50,392 bases of DNA from positions 1,680-52,071 of the forward strand of contig PLGG01000070.1 of the NCBI GenBank assembly GCA_003138515.1, given 5' to 3'. The stretch comes from Acidobacteriaceae bacterium (GTDB lineage: Bacteria; Acidobacteriota; Terriglobia; Terriglobales; Acidobacteriaceae). The notes beneath the pieces were generated by a model. That model worked only from the letters and a program-made list of their open reading frames with translations. It was not told the DNA's origin and did no database searches. Below are positions 25,941 through 34,480 of the stretch, in pieces. The position numbers were made by a program, and so were the translations under genes. Position 1 is the first letter of the stretch, and each line of letters starts with the position of its first letter.

Positions 25941-26822
25941 ATGAATTTCCCCGGCACCCCAAAAATCCTGGCCTTCTGCCTATTGTGCGCTCTCGCTGCA
26001 GCGCGAGCCGGCGCGCAGGGCCCACCGTATCAGACCGACGATCCGGTTCCAGTTGACCTGCATCATTACGAGTTCTATATTTTCGGCGGCGTCGACGGCA
26101 CACCGGTTGAGGTGGATTCGACCGGCCCGGCCTTCGAGTTCAACTGGGGCGCTCTGCCGCGAGTGCAGTTGCACGCGATTCTGCCCCTGGGCGTCGCAGC
26201 GCCGTTGAATCACCCAGTTTATGCGCCGTCCGGCGCCGGGCCCGATCAATTCGGACTGACCGATATGGAGCTTGGCGTCAAGATTGCGTTCATCAAAGAG
26301 AGCAAGCACTTTCCGCAGATCGGCAGCTTCACCATGTTCGAAATGCCCACCGGCAATGCAGACAAGGGCCTCGGCGTGGGAAAGGTCTGGTACAAGCTGC
26401 CCATCTGGCTGCAGAAGAATAGCGGCAAATGGCTCTTTGACGGTGGCGTAGGCTACCAGGTGGTTCCGCAGACCGGCTTCCGCAACTTTCCCTATACCGG
26501 CTGGCTGATCAAGCGCGAGCTGAGCGAGCAGTGGGAGCTTGGCGCGGAGGTTTTTGCGCATGGCGCAGAGGGATCGGCTCCGGCGCAGACGCAAGCTTCC
26601 ACTATGATCGACGTGGGCGGCTACTACCACTTCAAGCACAACACCAACGAACAGGTTCTCTTCTGCTATGGCCACTCGGTGGCCGGGCAAACCGAGAATT
26701 ACGCTTATGTGGGGATGTACTGGACGTGGGGCAAGGACGCAAAGAGCGGCTCGCCGGACGACAAGAAAACGGCCGCGGACAATTTGCTCTTCCCCGCGGC
26801 GCCGAACAGAATTGGCTTTTGA
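25941..26822 (+). CDS. Exported outer-membrane-barrel-like protein of unknown function
   Basis: 293-residue protein with a signal peptide (LAFCLLCALAAARAGAQ region). The mature part opens with PPYQTDDPVPVDLHHYEFYIF and has alternating hydrophobic/polar strands ending in aromatic residues (ELGVKIAFI, GSFTMFEMP, WLFDGGVGYQVV, WELGAEVFAHG, MIDVGGYYHF, NYAYVGMYWTWG), like a small outer-membrane beta-barrel of the transporter-like phenol-pathway (MetA-type) group. No catalytic motif is seen. Start at ATG 25941; a TTG two codons earlier is possible and no strong SD is visible. It precedes doxX by 43 nt. Confidence 0.65.
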   Translation: MNFPGTPKILAFCLLCALAAARAGAQGPPYQTDDPVPVDLHHYEFYIFGGVDGTPVEVDSTGPAFEFNWGALPRVQLHAILPLGVAAPLNHPVYAPSGAGPDQFGLTDMELGVKIAFIKESKHFPQIGSFTMFEMPTGNADKGLGVGKVWYKLPIWLQKNSGKWLFDGGVGYQVVPQTGFRNFPYTGWLIKRELSEQWELGAEVFAHGAEGSAPAQTQASTMIDVGGYYHFKHNTNEQVLFCYGHSVAGQTENYAYVGMYWTWGKDAKSGSPDDKKTAADNLLFPAAPNRIGF

Positions 26823-26865
26823 CGACATACGCTGCACGGCTCAGCCGTGATGCGGAGGGGACCTT

Positions 26866-27312
26866 ATGACACCAGCATCGGCATCTGATAAGAGAACAGC
26901 CTGGGGGCTTCTGCTTCTTCGGCTTCTTGTCGGCTGGGTATTCCTCTCTGAAGGGATCCAAAAATTCCTTTATCCTTCAGCTCTCGGCGCGGGCCGGTTT
27001 GCAAAGATTGGAATCCCGGTTCCGGGGTTTGCCGGCCCATTCGTCGGGGTGCTGGAATGCGTCTGCGGCGCACTATTGATCGTGGGCCTTTTTACCACGT
27101 GTGCGGCAATTCCCCTCCTGATCGATATCGCAGTTGCAATCGCGACTACCAAGATTCCTCTACTGTTCAAGCAGGGATTCTGGGCCGCTATGCATGAGGG
27201 CCGTACCGATTTCTGCATGTTGTTTGGACTGATTGCAATCCTGCTTCTCGGTGCGGGAAAATTCTCGCTGGGCGCACGTTTCTCAGCGGGGAAACGACAA
27301 CCAGATGCCTGA
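26866..27312 (+). CDS. DoxX-family membrane protein
   Basis: 148-residue DoxX-like protein with four hydrophobic segments: LLLLRLLVGWVFLSEGIQKF, VPGFAGPFVGVLECVCGALLIVG, a central AAIPLLIDIAVAIATTK and a last DFCMLFGLIAILLLGAGKFSL. The LLRLxxGxxFxxxGxxKf start is the DoxX signature. Family members are associated with redox or thiosulfate-related membrane functions, but the role here is unknown. GGAGGGG precedes the ATG. It may form a unit with the two small membrane proteins downstream. Confidence 0.85.
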   Translation: MTPASASDKRTAWGLLLLRLLVGWVFLSEGIQKFLYPSALGAGRFAKIGIPVPGFAGPFVGVLECVCGALLIVGLFTTCAAIPLLIDIAVAIATTKIPLLFKQGFWAAMHEGRTDFCMLFGLIAILLLGAGKFSLGARFSAGKRQPDA

Positions 27313-27395
27313 GAGGGCTCCTATCGGAAAGCCTCACTCGGCACGGCGGGCGCCGCGCCTTGTTTAGGGCACCGCTCGCAGAAAGGATCGTGCGA

Positions 27396-27968
27396 ATGGA
27401 AATCACTGTACGCGGCCTTTGGACGATGATCCACGGCATGGGATTCGGCGCGCTGTATCTGATGGCCTGTTCCGGCGCGCTGGTTGAGTTGTATCGCCGC
27501 TATCGCTCGCCGCTCGGGCCCGAAATTAAGGTAGACGACGAAAGGTTCCTGCGGATCTATTTGACTGCGATGGCGGTGCTGGCATGGCTCACCGTGCTCA
27601 CGGGCGCCTACATCATTTATCCGTGGTACCGCGCCGTGCCGCCGCCTGGAACCGCAGACCTGGCCGCATTTCCGCAGCGCCTGCTGATGTCGAGCCCCTC
27701 AACTGCCGCGTTGCATTCCATCGGCATGGAGTGGAAAGAGCACGTTGCATGGCTCGTGCCCATCTCCATCACCATGGCGGCTGTGGTCTTCTCTCAATAT
27801 CGCCGCAGCCTCAGAATCCATCCCGAGCTTCGCGCCGCGGTTCTGGGTTTCGTCTGGGCATCGCTTCTCGCTGCCGGCATTGCTGGGTTCTTTGGCGCCA
27901 TGCTCAACAAAAATGCGCCCGTCGCTGGCGGACCAATAATTCATGTCGTGCAGGGAGAACAGAAATGA
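27396..27968 (+). CDS. Small polytopic membrane protein, unknown function
   Basis: 190 residues with about four transmembrane segments (GFGALYLMACSGALVELY, LTAMAVLAWLTVLTGAYIIYPWY, VAWLVPISITMAAVVF, LGFVWASLLAAGIAGFFGAML). Histidines occur near segment ends (MIHGMGFG, ALHSIGMEWKEHVAW), as in some haem- or quinone-linked membrane proteins, though no cofactor motif is certain. AAAGGA lies in front of the ATG at 27396. The last bases overlap the start of the next gene (ATGA), so the two products are likely made together. Confidence 0.65.
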   Translation: MEITVRGLWTMIHGMGFGALYLMACSGALVELYRRYRSPLGPEIKVDDERFLRIYLTAMAVLAWLTVLTGAYIIYPWYRAVPPPGTADLAAFPQRLLMSSPSTAALHSIGMEWKEHVAWLVPISITMAAVVFSQYRRSLRIHPELRAAVLGFVWASLLAAGIAGFFGAMLNKNAPVAGGPIIHVVQGEQK

Positions 27969-28312
27969 GCAATCCAGGCACATCTTCTACCCCGCAAGCA
28001 AAACTGAATCCCAACGGCGCCGGCGCGGCTGCCGTGCTCGCAGCCGGCATTGGCTCGTTCCTGGTTGCGGTCTTCGCCATCCTGGCCGACAAAGTTGCGC
28101 CGATCAAGAGCCTGATGAACTTCTACAAGCCGACCGGGCCGCTCTCCGGAGTGACGACGTGCGCGATTGTGCTATGGCTGGCAGTGTGGGCGTTGCTGCA
28201 TTGGCGCTGGTCGTGGCGAAACGTCGCAGTAGGGCGCGTCACCGCCGCGGCATTTATCCTGCTTTTCCTGGGTTTGCTGCTGACTTTCCCGCCGCTCGCC
28301 GATCTATTCTGA
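27965..28312 (+). CDS. Small membrane protein coupled to the preceding gene, unknown function
   Basis: 115 residues with about three hydrophobic segments (AAAVLAAGIGSFLVAVFAILAD, TTCAIVLWLAVWALLHWRW, AAAFILLFLGLLLTFPPL). It starts at an ATG that overlaps the stop of the previous gene by 4 nt, the mark of translational coupling, and both are membrane proteins, so a two-subunit membrane complex is a reasonable inference. I do not recognise the family. Confidence 0.6.
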   Translation: MSNPGTSSTPQAKLNPNGAGAAAVLAAGIGSFLVAVFAILADKVAPIKSLMNFYKPTGPLSGVTTCAIVLWLAVWALLHWRWSWRNVAVGRVTAAAFILLFLGLLLTFPPLADLF

Positions 28313-28336
28313 GCGTCAACGCCGCCAGGCGCCGCC

Positions 28337-28822
28337 TCACTGAATGCTAATCACATGCGCGTCCAGCGGGGGATGACCCAGTGCGCGGCACATTGCAACA
28401 ATCTGTCCTTCGTGACGGTAGGCATGAGTAAAGATGTGATGGAGGACGCGGGCAGGCGTCCGGAGATGCGTCTCTCCGCCTGGGAACTTCAGCCGGGTTT
28501 CCACGTTGAGCTGTTCATCCGTCAGACCCGCAAGATATTTGACAGTCTGTTCGCCCACCTCCTGCTGCATGAGCCTTGCATCGCCAACCTCGGGGTATGC
28601 GGCGGGTTCGCGGTCGACGTACGAGAACCCTTGAAGCGAGCGGACCCAGAATCCTTCGCAATTGAGGATATGAATCACTTGCTCGCGGAGAGTGGGGAAA
28701 CCAAAGCCGCCTACCTCGCGCGTATAGTCGCCTTCGGGGATTGAGACTAGATAATCGAGCACCATCGTCACGTTGACATGAGTCCAACGATGAAATTCGC
28801 GGATACCCTCAAGTGTGAACAC
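28337..28822 (-). CDS. DinB-family protein
   Basis: 161-residue DinB-like four-helix protein. Conserved histidines: one in REFHRWTHVNVTMVLDYL at the N-terminus and a pair in VLHHIFTHAYRHEGQIV near residue 135-145; the pattern LREQVIHILNCEGFWV is common in this family. I place the start at the GTG at 28822, which follows CAGGAGAG; the frame is open to 28942 but that part is not DinB-like. Substrate unknown. It is convergent with the small membrane protein pair. Confidence 0.75.
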   Translation of the reverse strand: MFTLEGIREFHRWTHVNVTMVLDYLVSIPEGDYTREVGGFGFPTLREQVIHILNCEGFWVRSLQGFSYVDREPAAYPEVGDARLMQQEVGEQTVKYLAGLTDEQLNVETRLKFPGGETHLRTPARVLHHIFTHAYRHEGQIVAMCRALGHPPLDAHVISIQ

Positions 28823-29039
28823 CGATCTCTCCTGTCCGGCTCCGCCTGTGTTGAACCATTCGGACCTTCTGAGAAATGAACCGCTGGACAATTCTATTCT
28901 TCCCGGATTGTCGCGGCGCACCAAAAATGCCGGAGCTGGCACATGGCCGGCCCCGGCGCGTGAGTGACTCCGGCCTCGACTTACTGCCAGGCTGCCGTTG
29001 TCGTGTCGGTAAAGTTCAAACCGTCAATGTGGCGCGCCC

Positions 29040-29969
29040 TCAGAAGACTTCTGAGCGCACGCCCTCGGAAATCGGCGCGTGCTTCAGCAGGCCCAGTTCG
29101 CCGGCCAGTCGCTCCAGCTTGGCGCGCGTGGCCGCGGTCGGCGGCACCAGAGGCAACCGCAGATGATCGCCGCACTTTCCCATCAGGCTTAGCACGGTTT
29201 TTACCGGGGCCGGATTCGACTCCCAGAAGTTGGCCTCGAATAGCCGCGAGAAACGGCGCTCCAGCTCGCGCGCCTCGCCCCAATTATTTTCGAGCGCCGC
29301 GCGGATCATGCGCGACACTTCGGCCGGGGCTTCGTTCGACGCGACGCTGATGAGTCCGTGCGCGCCGACGGCGATGGCCGCAAGCGCCAGGTTATCGTCG
29401 CCGGAGAAGATCTTGAATCCCCGCGGCATGATGTGCGCCAACTCAGCAAACTGTGGCAGCTTTCCGCTCGCTTCCTTGATGGCTTCGATATTTTTCGCCG
29501 CCGCGGCAAGTCGCGCAACGGTTTCCGGCTCCAGGTTCGTCCCAGTCCGGCTCGGCACGTTGTACACGCAAACGGGGAGGGGGTCGACCTCGCGCGCAAG
29601 GGCCATGAAGTGCTGGAATTGCCCTTCCTGCCCGGGCTTGTTGTAGTAGGGATTTGCCGAGAGCACTGCCGCCAAGCCGGGAATGCGCCGCAAGTGCCCG
29701 ACCAGACGAACCAGCACGCGCGTGGAGTTATGCGTGCATCCGGCCCACACAGGAACCCGGCCGGCTGCCGCGTCGATCGTCAGACGCACCGCGCACAGCC
29801 ACTCCTCTTCGTCGAGCGTCGCTGCTTCGCCTGTCGATCCGCACGCCACGATGAAGTCAATGCCCGATTCGATTTGCCAATTGACCAGCGACCAAAGCGC
29901 CGGCTCGTCCACCGATCCATCCGCCCTGAACGGCGTCACAATTGCGGTACCACAACCTGTCGTTTCCAT
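29040..29969 (-). CDS. dapA: 4-hydroxy-tetrahydrodipicolinate synthase
   Basis: 309-residue TIM-barrel aldolase joining pyruvate and aspartate semialdehyde in the diaminopimelate/lysine pathway. The signatures are GSTGEAATLDEEEW (about 44-57), the YNVPSRTGTNL block with Tyr136 and Arg141, and Schiff-base Lys165 in IEAIKEASGK. The pyruvate site residues Thr45 and Thr46 of the usual GTTGE are Ser45-Thr46 here. Last of the four minus-strand genes asd, lysC, dapB, dapA, 173 nt after dapB. Length is normal. Confidence 0.95.
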   Translation of the reverse strand: METTGCGTAIVTPFRADGSVDEPALWSLVNWQIESGIDFIVACGSTGEAATLDEEEWLCAVRLTIDAAAGRVPVWAGCTHNSTRVLVRLVGHLRRIPGLAAVLSANPYYNKPGQEGQFQHFMALAREVDPLPVCVYNVPSRTGTNLEPETVARLAAAAKNIEAIKEASGKLPQFAELAHIMPRGFKIFSGDDNLALAAIAVGAHGLISVASNEAPAEVSRMIRAALENNWGEARELERRFSRLFEANFWESNPAPVKTVLSLMGKCGDHLRLPLVPPTAATRAKLERLAGELGLLKHAPISEGVRSEVF

Positions 29970-30142
29970 GACAGGTCAAGTTTACAACGCCGTAGTGCAG
30001 CGAGCGTGGATCGGCATTCACAGACCCGCCGAATCAGAGCGCGGATCGATCGCATTTCGTGTGGATTACAGGAAACAACCGCCGAATTTGATAGTTGAGT
30101 CGCGGAAAGCAATAGACGTTTGATCGTTAATGCAGCACGGTC

Positions 30143-30820
30143 TTACAACTGATCGAAAATCTCGCGGAACTCCCAGGCGCCCTGTTTGCCGCAGAGCCAT
30201 TCGGCGCCGCGCACCGCGCCAAGCGCGAAGCCGCGCCGCGAGTGCGCATCGTGGCGCAGCTCCAACGTGTCGTAGTCGCTCGCGGCGTGCACAATGTGCT
30301 CGCCTTTGGCGTCACCCACCCGGTACGACTCGATGGGGACGTTAACCCCAGGCCGCGCTGACAGAATAATCTCTTTCAGCGTGAGCGCCGTTCCCGAGGG
30401 CGCATCGAGCTTCGACGTGTGGTGCGTCTCGTCGATCGAGAACTGGTAGCCTTCGAGCTTCGCCAGCTCTGCCGTCAATTGGAAGAGCTTCTGCACTCCG
30501 ATAGAAAAGTTTGTTCCGTAGAGCAGCCCGCCGCCGCGCTGAACGGCGTGCGCCTTCATCTCGGCAAGCTTGGCGTACCACCCGGTCGTTCCAACGACAA
30601 TGCGCCCGCCGAGCGCGAGGACCGCGCGCATGTTCTCAACCGCGGCCTCGGGCGTTGTGAAATCCACAACCACGTCGACCCCGGCCAGGTTTGGCGCCGT
30701 CAACGCCGACGCGTGCGCATTCTCGTCGATGTCGAGCGCGCGCACTCCGTGGCCCCGCTCACGCGCAACCTCGGCGACGAGCGACCCGGTTTTTCCCTTG
30801 CCAAGAACGAGAATCAGCAT
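30143..30820 (-). CDS. dapB: 4-hydroxy-tetrahydrodipicolinate reductase
   Basis: 225-residue DapB, NAD(P)H-dependent second step after DapA. The N-terminal nucleotide motif is VLGKGKTGSLVAE (residues 5-17; the usual GxxGxMG is GKGKTG), VVDFTTPEA and VVGTTGW follow, and the signature ETHHTSKLDAPSGTAL is at 131-146. It is shorter than the common 240-270-residue forms, mainly at the N-terminus and between motifs. It lies between lysC and dapA on the same strand. Confidence 0.94.
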   Translation of the reverse strand: MLILVLGKGKTGSLVAEVARERGHGVRALDIDENAHASALTAPNLAGVDVVVDFTTPEAAVENMRAVLALGGRIVVGTTGWYAKLAEMKAHAVQRGGGLLYGTNFSIGVQKLFQLTAELAKLEGYQFSIDETHHTSKLDAPSGTALTLKEIILSARPGVNVPIESYRVGDAKGEHIVHAASDYDTLELRHDAHSRRGFALGAVRGAEWLCGKQGAWEFREIFDQL

Positions 30821-30833
30821 AAGTTCCTTCGGA

Positions 30834-30940
30834 ATCGTGGACCGTGGTTCGTGGCTCGTGGACCGTGTGGAGCAACCTGATCACGAATCACGACCCACGA
30901 ATCACGATTCTCTGATCACTGACCACTGACAACTGACAAC
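30834..30940. repeat. Heptamer arrays with inverted arms between dapB and lysC
   Basis: Left part 30834-30868: five units such as ATCGTGG, ACCGTGG, TTCGTGG. Right part 30880-30940: units ATCACGA, CCCACGA (the inverse type), then drifting to ATCACTG, ACCACTG, ACAACTG. All keep a 7-nt period. The last units overlap the lysC 3' end and encode its final residues SVVSGQ and its stop. Confidence 0.85.
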
Positions 30941-32343
30941 CGTTTTCTCGCTTCCACGTCGAAGATCGCGGGGTCAGGCTCCTTGAAGAACGCCGCGTGC
31001 AGCGAGCGAACCGCCTCGTCGGCGTCGTCCTCATCGATCATGAAGCTCATGTTGATTTCGCTCGCGCCCTGCGAAATCATACGCACATTGATGTGGCGGA
31101 TGGCGTTGAACACTTGCGCTGCGATGCCGTTCTGCCCACGAATGTCCTCGCCCACCATGCAGACGAGCGCCTTTTTACCTTCGTACTTTACATCCGCCAT
31201 CTTGCTCAGGTCGGCGGCGATCTCGGGCAGGCTCGAGTTCGAATCCACGGTGAGCGAAATGCTCACCTCGCTGGTCGAAACCATATCCACTGGACATTTG
31301 TGCTTATCGAAAACAGCGAACATTTTGCTCAGGTATCCGTGCGTCATCAGCATGCGGCTGGCCACGATGTCGATGATGGTCAACTTCCTCTTGACGGCGA
31401 TCGACTTGAAGGGGCTCTGGCAGTGCGGCGCTACGGAGATGATTCGCGTGCCTTCGCAGGCGGCGTTGCGGCTGTTCAGCACCAGCACGGGAATGTTTTT
31501 CCTGACCGCGGGCAGAATGGTGGCAGGGTGCAAAACCTTGGCGCCGAAGTAGGCCAGCTCGGCCGCCTCCTCAAAGCTGATCACCCTCACGCGCAGCGCA
31601 TCGGGACACACGCGCGGATCAGCGGTCATGATGCCGTCGACGTCGGTCCAGATCTCGATGGTCTCCGCGTCGAGGGCGCCGCCCACCAGCGCGCCGGTAT
31701 AGTCGGAACCGCCGCGGCCCAGCGTGGTTGTCAACCCTTCTTCGTTGGACGCGATGAAGCCGCCCATGACCGGGACATTGCCTTGCGCAACCAGCGGTTT
31801 GATTCTCTCAGTCGCGCGCTTCTCAATCACATCGTCGAGCGCCGCGGCCTTCTGGAATTCTGAATCGGTAACGATGATCTCGCGAGCGTCTATGTGCGCC
31901 GCGGCAACGCCGCGCTCGCAAAAGGCCGCGGCGACGATGCGGCTGGAGAGGCGCTCACCATAACTGACAATCTGGTCGGAGATGCGCGGGGTGAGCTCGC
32001 GAATTGCGGACAATCCGCGCAGCACTTCGTCCAGTGCGTCGAATTTTTCGTCGATGAGCTGAACGAGCGCAGCGGCTGCGGCTTTGTCCTTGACCAGCTC
32101 GGCTGAGGTGTCTCGATGCCGCGCCCTGAGCCGCGAGCTGATGGCCAGTGCGCCGGTGCGGTCGCCCTGCGCAGCGGCCGCCGCGGCACGCAGCAAATGG
32201 TCGGTCACCTTGGCCATGGCGCTGACCACTACCACTGGGTTCTTTCCGCTGGCCACTCGCCCGGCCACAATAGCGGAAGTTCGCCCAATGGCGGCCGCAT
32301 CCTCGACCGACGTGCCGCCAAACTTCATCACTACCAATTTCAT
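30916..32343 (-). CDS. lysC: Aspartate kinase
   Basis: 475-residue aspartokinase, the first step of the aspartate family pathway. Kinase motifs are KLVVMKFGGTSV at the N-terminus, SYGERLSSRI, and GRGGSDYTGALVGGALDAETIEIWTDVDGI. The C-terminal half carries two ACT domains (from about 320) for allosteric feedback, with LTVDSNSSLPEI and INVRMISQGASEINMSF. I chose the ATG at 32343, preceded by GGGAAG; longer frame to 32403 has no homology. The protein ends with a short tail encoded by a heptamer repeat array that also supplies the stop codon. asd lies 60 nt upstream. Confidence 0.95.
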   Translation of the reverse strand: MKLVVMKFGGTSVEDAAAIGRTSAIVAGRVASGKNPVVVVSAMAKVTDHLLRAAAAAAQGDRTGALAISSRLRARHRDTSAELVKDKAAAAALVQLIDEKFDALDEVLRGLSAIRELTPRISDQIVSYGERLSSRIVAAAFCERGVAAAHIDAREIIVTDSEFQKAAALDDVIEKRATERIKPLVAQGNVPVMGGFIASNEEGLTTTLGRGGSDYTGALVGGALDAETIEIWTDVDGIMTADPRVCPDALRVRVISFEEAAELAYFGAKVLHPATILPAVRKNIPVLVLNSRNAACEGTRIISVAPHCQSPFKSIAVKRKLTIIDIVASRMLMTHGYLSKMFAVFDKHKCPVDMVSTSEVSISLTVDSNSSLPEIAADLSKMADVKYEGKKALVCMVGEDIRGQNGIAAQVFNAIRHINVRMISQGASEINMSFMIDEDDADEAVRSLHAAFFKEPDPAIFDVEARKRLSVVSGQ

Positions 32344-32403
32344 TTCATGCTTCCCAATGTTCGCCGGCGTTTTGACCGCCGGCATCGCGGCCATCTTTTT
32401 CAC

Positions 32404-33492
32404 TTACGCGCGCGCCGCCGCCACTGCCGCAGGCTCCAGTTTGCCCAGGCTCGCCAGCATCTCGGCATTCAGAATCGTCGCTCCAGCCGCGCCGCGCACC
32501 GTGTTATGCGACAGCAGCACAAATTTCCAGTCCAAAACGTTGCACGGGCGGAGCCGGCCCACCGTCACCGTCATTCCGTTGCCGCGGTTGCGATCGAGGC
32601 GCGGCTGCGGGCGATCGTTCTGCTCGGCCCACTCGACAGGCTGCTCGGGAGCGAACGGCAATCCGAGGCCGGCGAGCGGCTGGAACTCCGCCCACGCTGC
32701 CAGAATATCTTCGCGCCGGACCTCGCGTCCCAATTTCTTCCCCAGCTTAATCGACACGCACTCGGTATGCCCATCGACGACCGGCACGCGATTGCAGTGC
32801 GCGGTCATCTTCGCGGCCAGCGGCGCCACGCCATGGCCTTCGAGCTTACCCAGCAGCTTGAGCGTTTCAGTCTCCATCTTCTCCTCTTCGCTGCCGATGA
32901 ATGGAACCACGTTATCGAGAATGTCCATCGACGCCACGCCGGGATAACCCGCGCCTGAGACCGCCTGCATGGTGGTCACGAAAATCTGCTCGATTCCGAA
33001 GCGCTCTTCAATGGGCTTCAGGCCCATGACCAGGCCGATCGTGGAGCAGTTCGGATTGGTGACGATGTAGCCGCCCGACTCCTTGCGCGACGGTTGCTCT
33101 TCGATCAGGTGCAGGTGATCGGCATTCACTTCCGGAATAACCAGCGGCACATTGGGAGCCATGCGAAAGGCGCTTGAATTTGAGATCACGGCGCAACCGG
33201 CTGCGGCAAACTTCGGCTCCGTTTCGCGTGCGATGGCGGCGTCGACGCTGGCGAAAATGACCTTCGGAGCGCCATCCGGCTCGGCCGGCGCGACAATCAT
33301 CTTTGCGATGCGCTCAGGCAGAGGCGTATCCAGCCGCCACCTGGCGGCCTCGCCGTAACGCTTCCCACTGGACCGGTCGCTGGCCGCGAGCCACGCGATT
33401 TCAAACCAGGGGTGATCCGCGAGCAGTTGAATGTAGCGCTGGCCGACCATGCCGGTCGCGCCCAGAATGCCAATTGGGTACTTGTTTTTCAT
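32404..33492 (-). CDS. asd: Aspartate-semialdehyde dehydrogenase, archaeal/fungal-type
   Basis: 362-residue enzyme reducing aspartyl phosphate to aspartate semialdehyde. The NADP motif is GILGATGMVGQRY (8-20), the catalytic cysteine is Cys149 in TNPNCSTIGL, and SNSSAFRMAPNVPLVIPEVN and the histidine in VPVVDGHTECVSI follow. PNCSTI and SNSSAxR are those of the archaeal/fungal branch rather than the classical bacterial NCTT branch. First gene of the asd-lysC-dapB-dapA set. The ATG at 33492 fits the family start; the frame runs on upstream without homology. Confidence 0.95.
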   Translation of the reverse strand: MKNKYPIGILGATGMVGQRYIQLLADHPWFEIAWLAASDRSSGKRYGEAARWRLDTPLPERIAKMIVAPAEPDGAPKVIFASVDAAIARETEPKFAAAGCAVISNSSAFRMAPNVPLVIPEVNADHLHLIEEQPSRKESGGYIVTNPNCSTIGLVMGLKPIEERFGIEQIFVTTMQAVSGAGYPGVASMDILDNVVPFIGSEEEKMETETLKLLGKLEGHGVAPLAAKMTAHCNRVPVVDGHTECVSIKLGKKLGREVRREDILAAWAEFQPLAGLGLPFAPEQPVEWAEQNDRPQPRLDRNRGNGMTVTVGRLRPCNVLDWKFVLLSHNTVRGAAGATILNAEMLASLGKLEPAAVAAARA

Positions 33493-33617
33493 GGCCTTGA
33501 CTCTATCCAGTGTACAAGAGGATGAGTTTAGAGCGATCCCGCTGGGCCTACGTGGCGCCTTTCCCACCCTCAAGCATCTCCTTAGCCAGCCGATAAATGC
33601 CCACAGGAGCGCTTTCG

Positions 33618-34475
33618 ATGAACCTGCGCCAAATGACCGCCTGGGGCCAATCACGCTCCGATGAGGAGAAGGGGCCCGAGCTGCCGAATGCAGAAAGGTT
33701 TCTCACTCTCCTTGTGAAGGGCACAGCTCTTGGCGTTCCTGAGGTCGATAGCGGCCTTTACAAAGAGTTCCGCAGCCAGGTGGCCAGGCTTGCGCTTCAA
33801 CTGTCCGACCGGCTACCGGACGAAGAAAAGCTGGCGCAGATTCGCGGTGTCTTGTCTGAGTTCGAGAAATACCGCAACCACGCAGAAGCGGAGGTTCGCA
33901 ATCGCACGACTGAGTGGCATGGGCTGGCGACGTTTCTTTTCACGGAATTATTGATGAGCTTGGCCATCGATCCCTCCGCTGCCAACCCGGAGCGGCTGCT
34001 GAGCAAGATCGCCGGAGTCGCGTCGGCGGCCAACATTGAGGACTATCGCCAGCAGATGGAGTTGTTCCTGCACCCATCCGGCGCCGATTCCGCGCCCGCC
34101 GAAGCTTCGCAATTTCGCAAGGCGGATCACACCACCGGCGACGACAATGCGGCCGGACTTCGCGGCGGCGGCAGCGCCATCGAGCACTTGCGAGGCATCA
34201 TGGATCGCGGCGACAAGGGCTTCATCGTTCTCTTCCGCCTTAGCTGCCTCAATATAATCAATCAGCGATTTGGTCCTGAAGCCGTGGAGGACTGCCTGAT
34301 GGCCGTCGCCGCGTTTCTCACCGAAAGCCTCTACGCCGACGACACCATCTACCACTGGAGCGACTCTTCACTGCTGGCTATTCTCCAGGGCCGCGGCAAC
34401 GAGCAGATCCTCACCGCGGAGCTGGATCGCATCGTGCCGCCCGCGCTCTGCATCATCCCGAGCAGGGCGAACTGA
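33618..34475 (+). CDS. Degenerate and truncated GGDEF-domain protein
   Basis: 285 residues. The first 150 are a helical region without a recognised fold. From about 190 the sequence DRGDKGFIVLFRLSCLNIINQRFGPEAVEDCLMAVAAFL follows the start of a GGDEF domain, but the active-site motif is replaced by WSDSS (247-251, in HWSDSSLLAIL), so no diguanylate cyclase activity is expected. It then ends about 35 residues later, far short of a full domain. AGGAGCG precedes the ATG at 33618. A PAS protein follows 5 nt later in another frame whose PAS fold begins before its first ATG, so a frameshift or deletion joined the two. Confidence 0.6.
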   Translation: MNLRQMTAWGQSRSDEEKGPELPNAERFLTLLVKGTALGVPEVDSGLYKEFRSQVARLALQLSDRLPDEEKLAQIRGVLSEFEKYRNHAEAEVRNRTTEWHGLATFLFTELLMSLAIDPSAANPERLLSKIAGVASAANIEDYRQQMELFLHPSGADSAPAEASQFRKADHTTGDDNAAGLRGGGSAIEHLRGIMDRGDKGFIVLFRLSCLNIINQRFGPEAVEDCLMAVAAFLTESLYADDTIYHWSDSSLLAILQGRGNEQILTAELDRIVPPALCIIPSRAN

Positions 34476-34480
34476 TTGGC

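Noticed and set aside
30834..30940. Possible CRISPR array
   Set aside because: Units are 7 nt, contiguous and degenerate, with no spacers of 30-40 nt and no cas genes.
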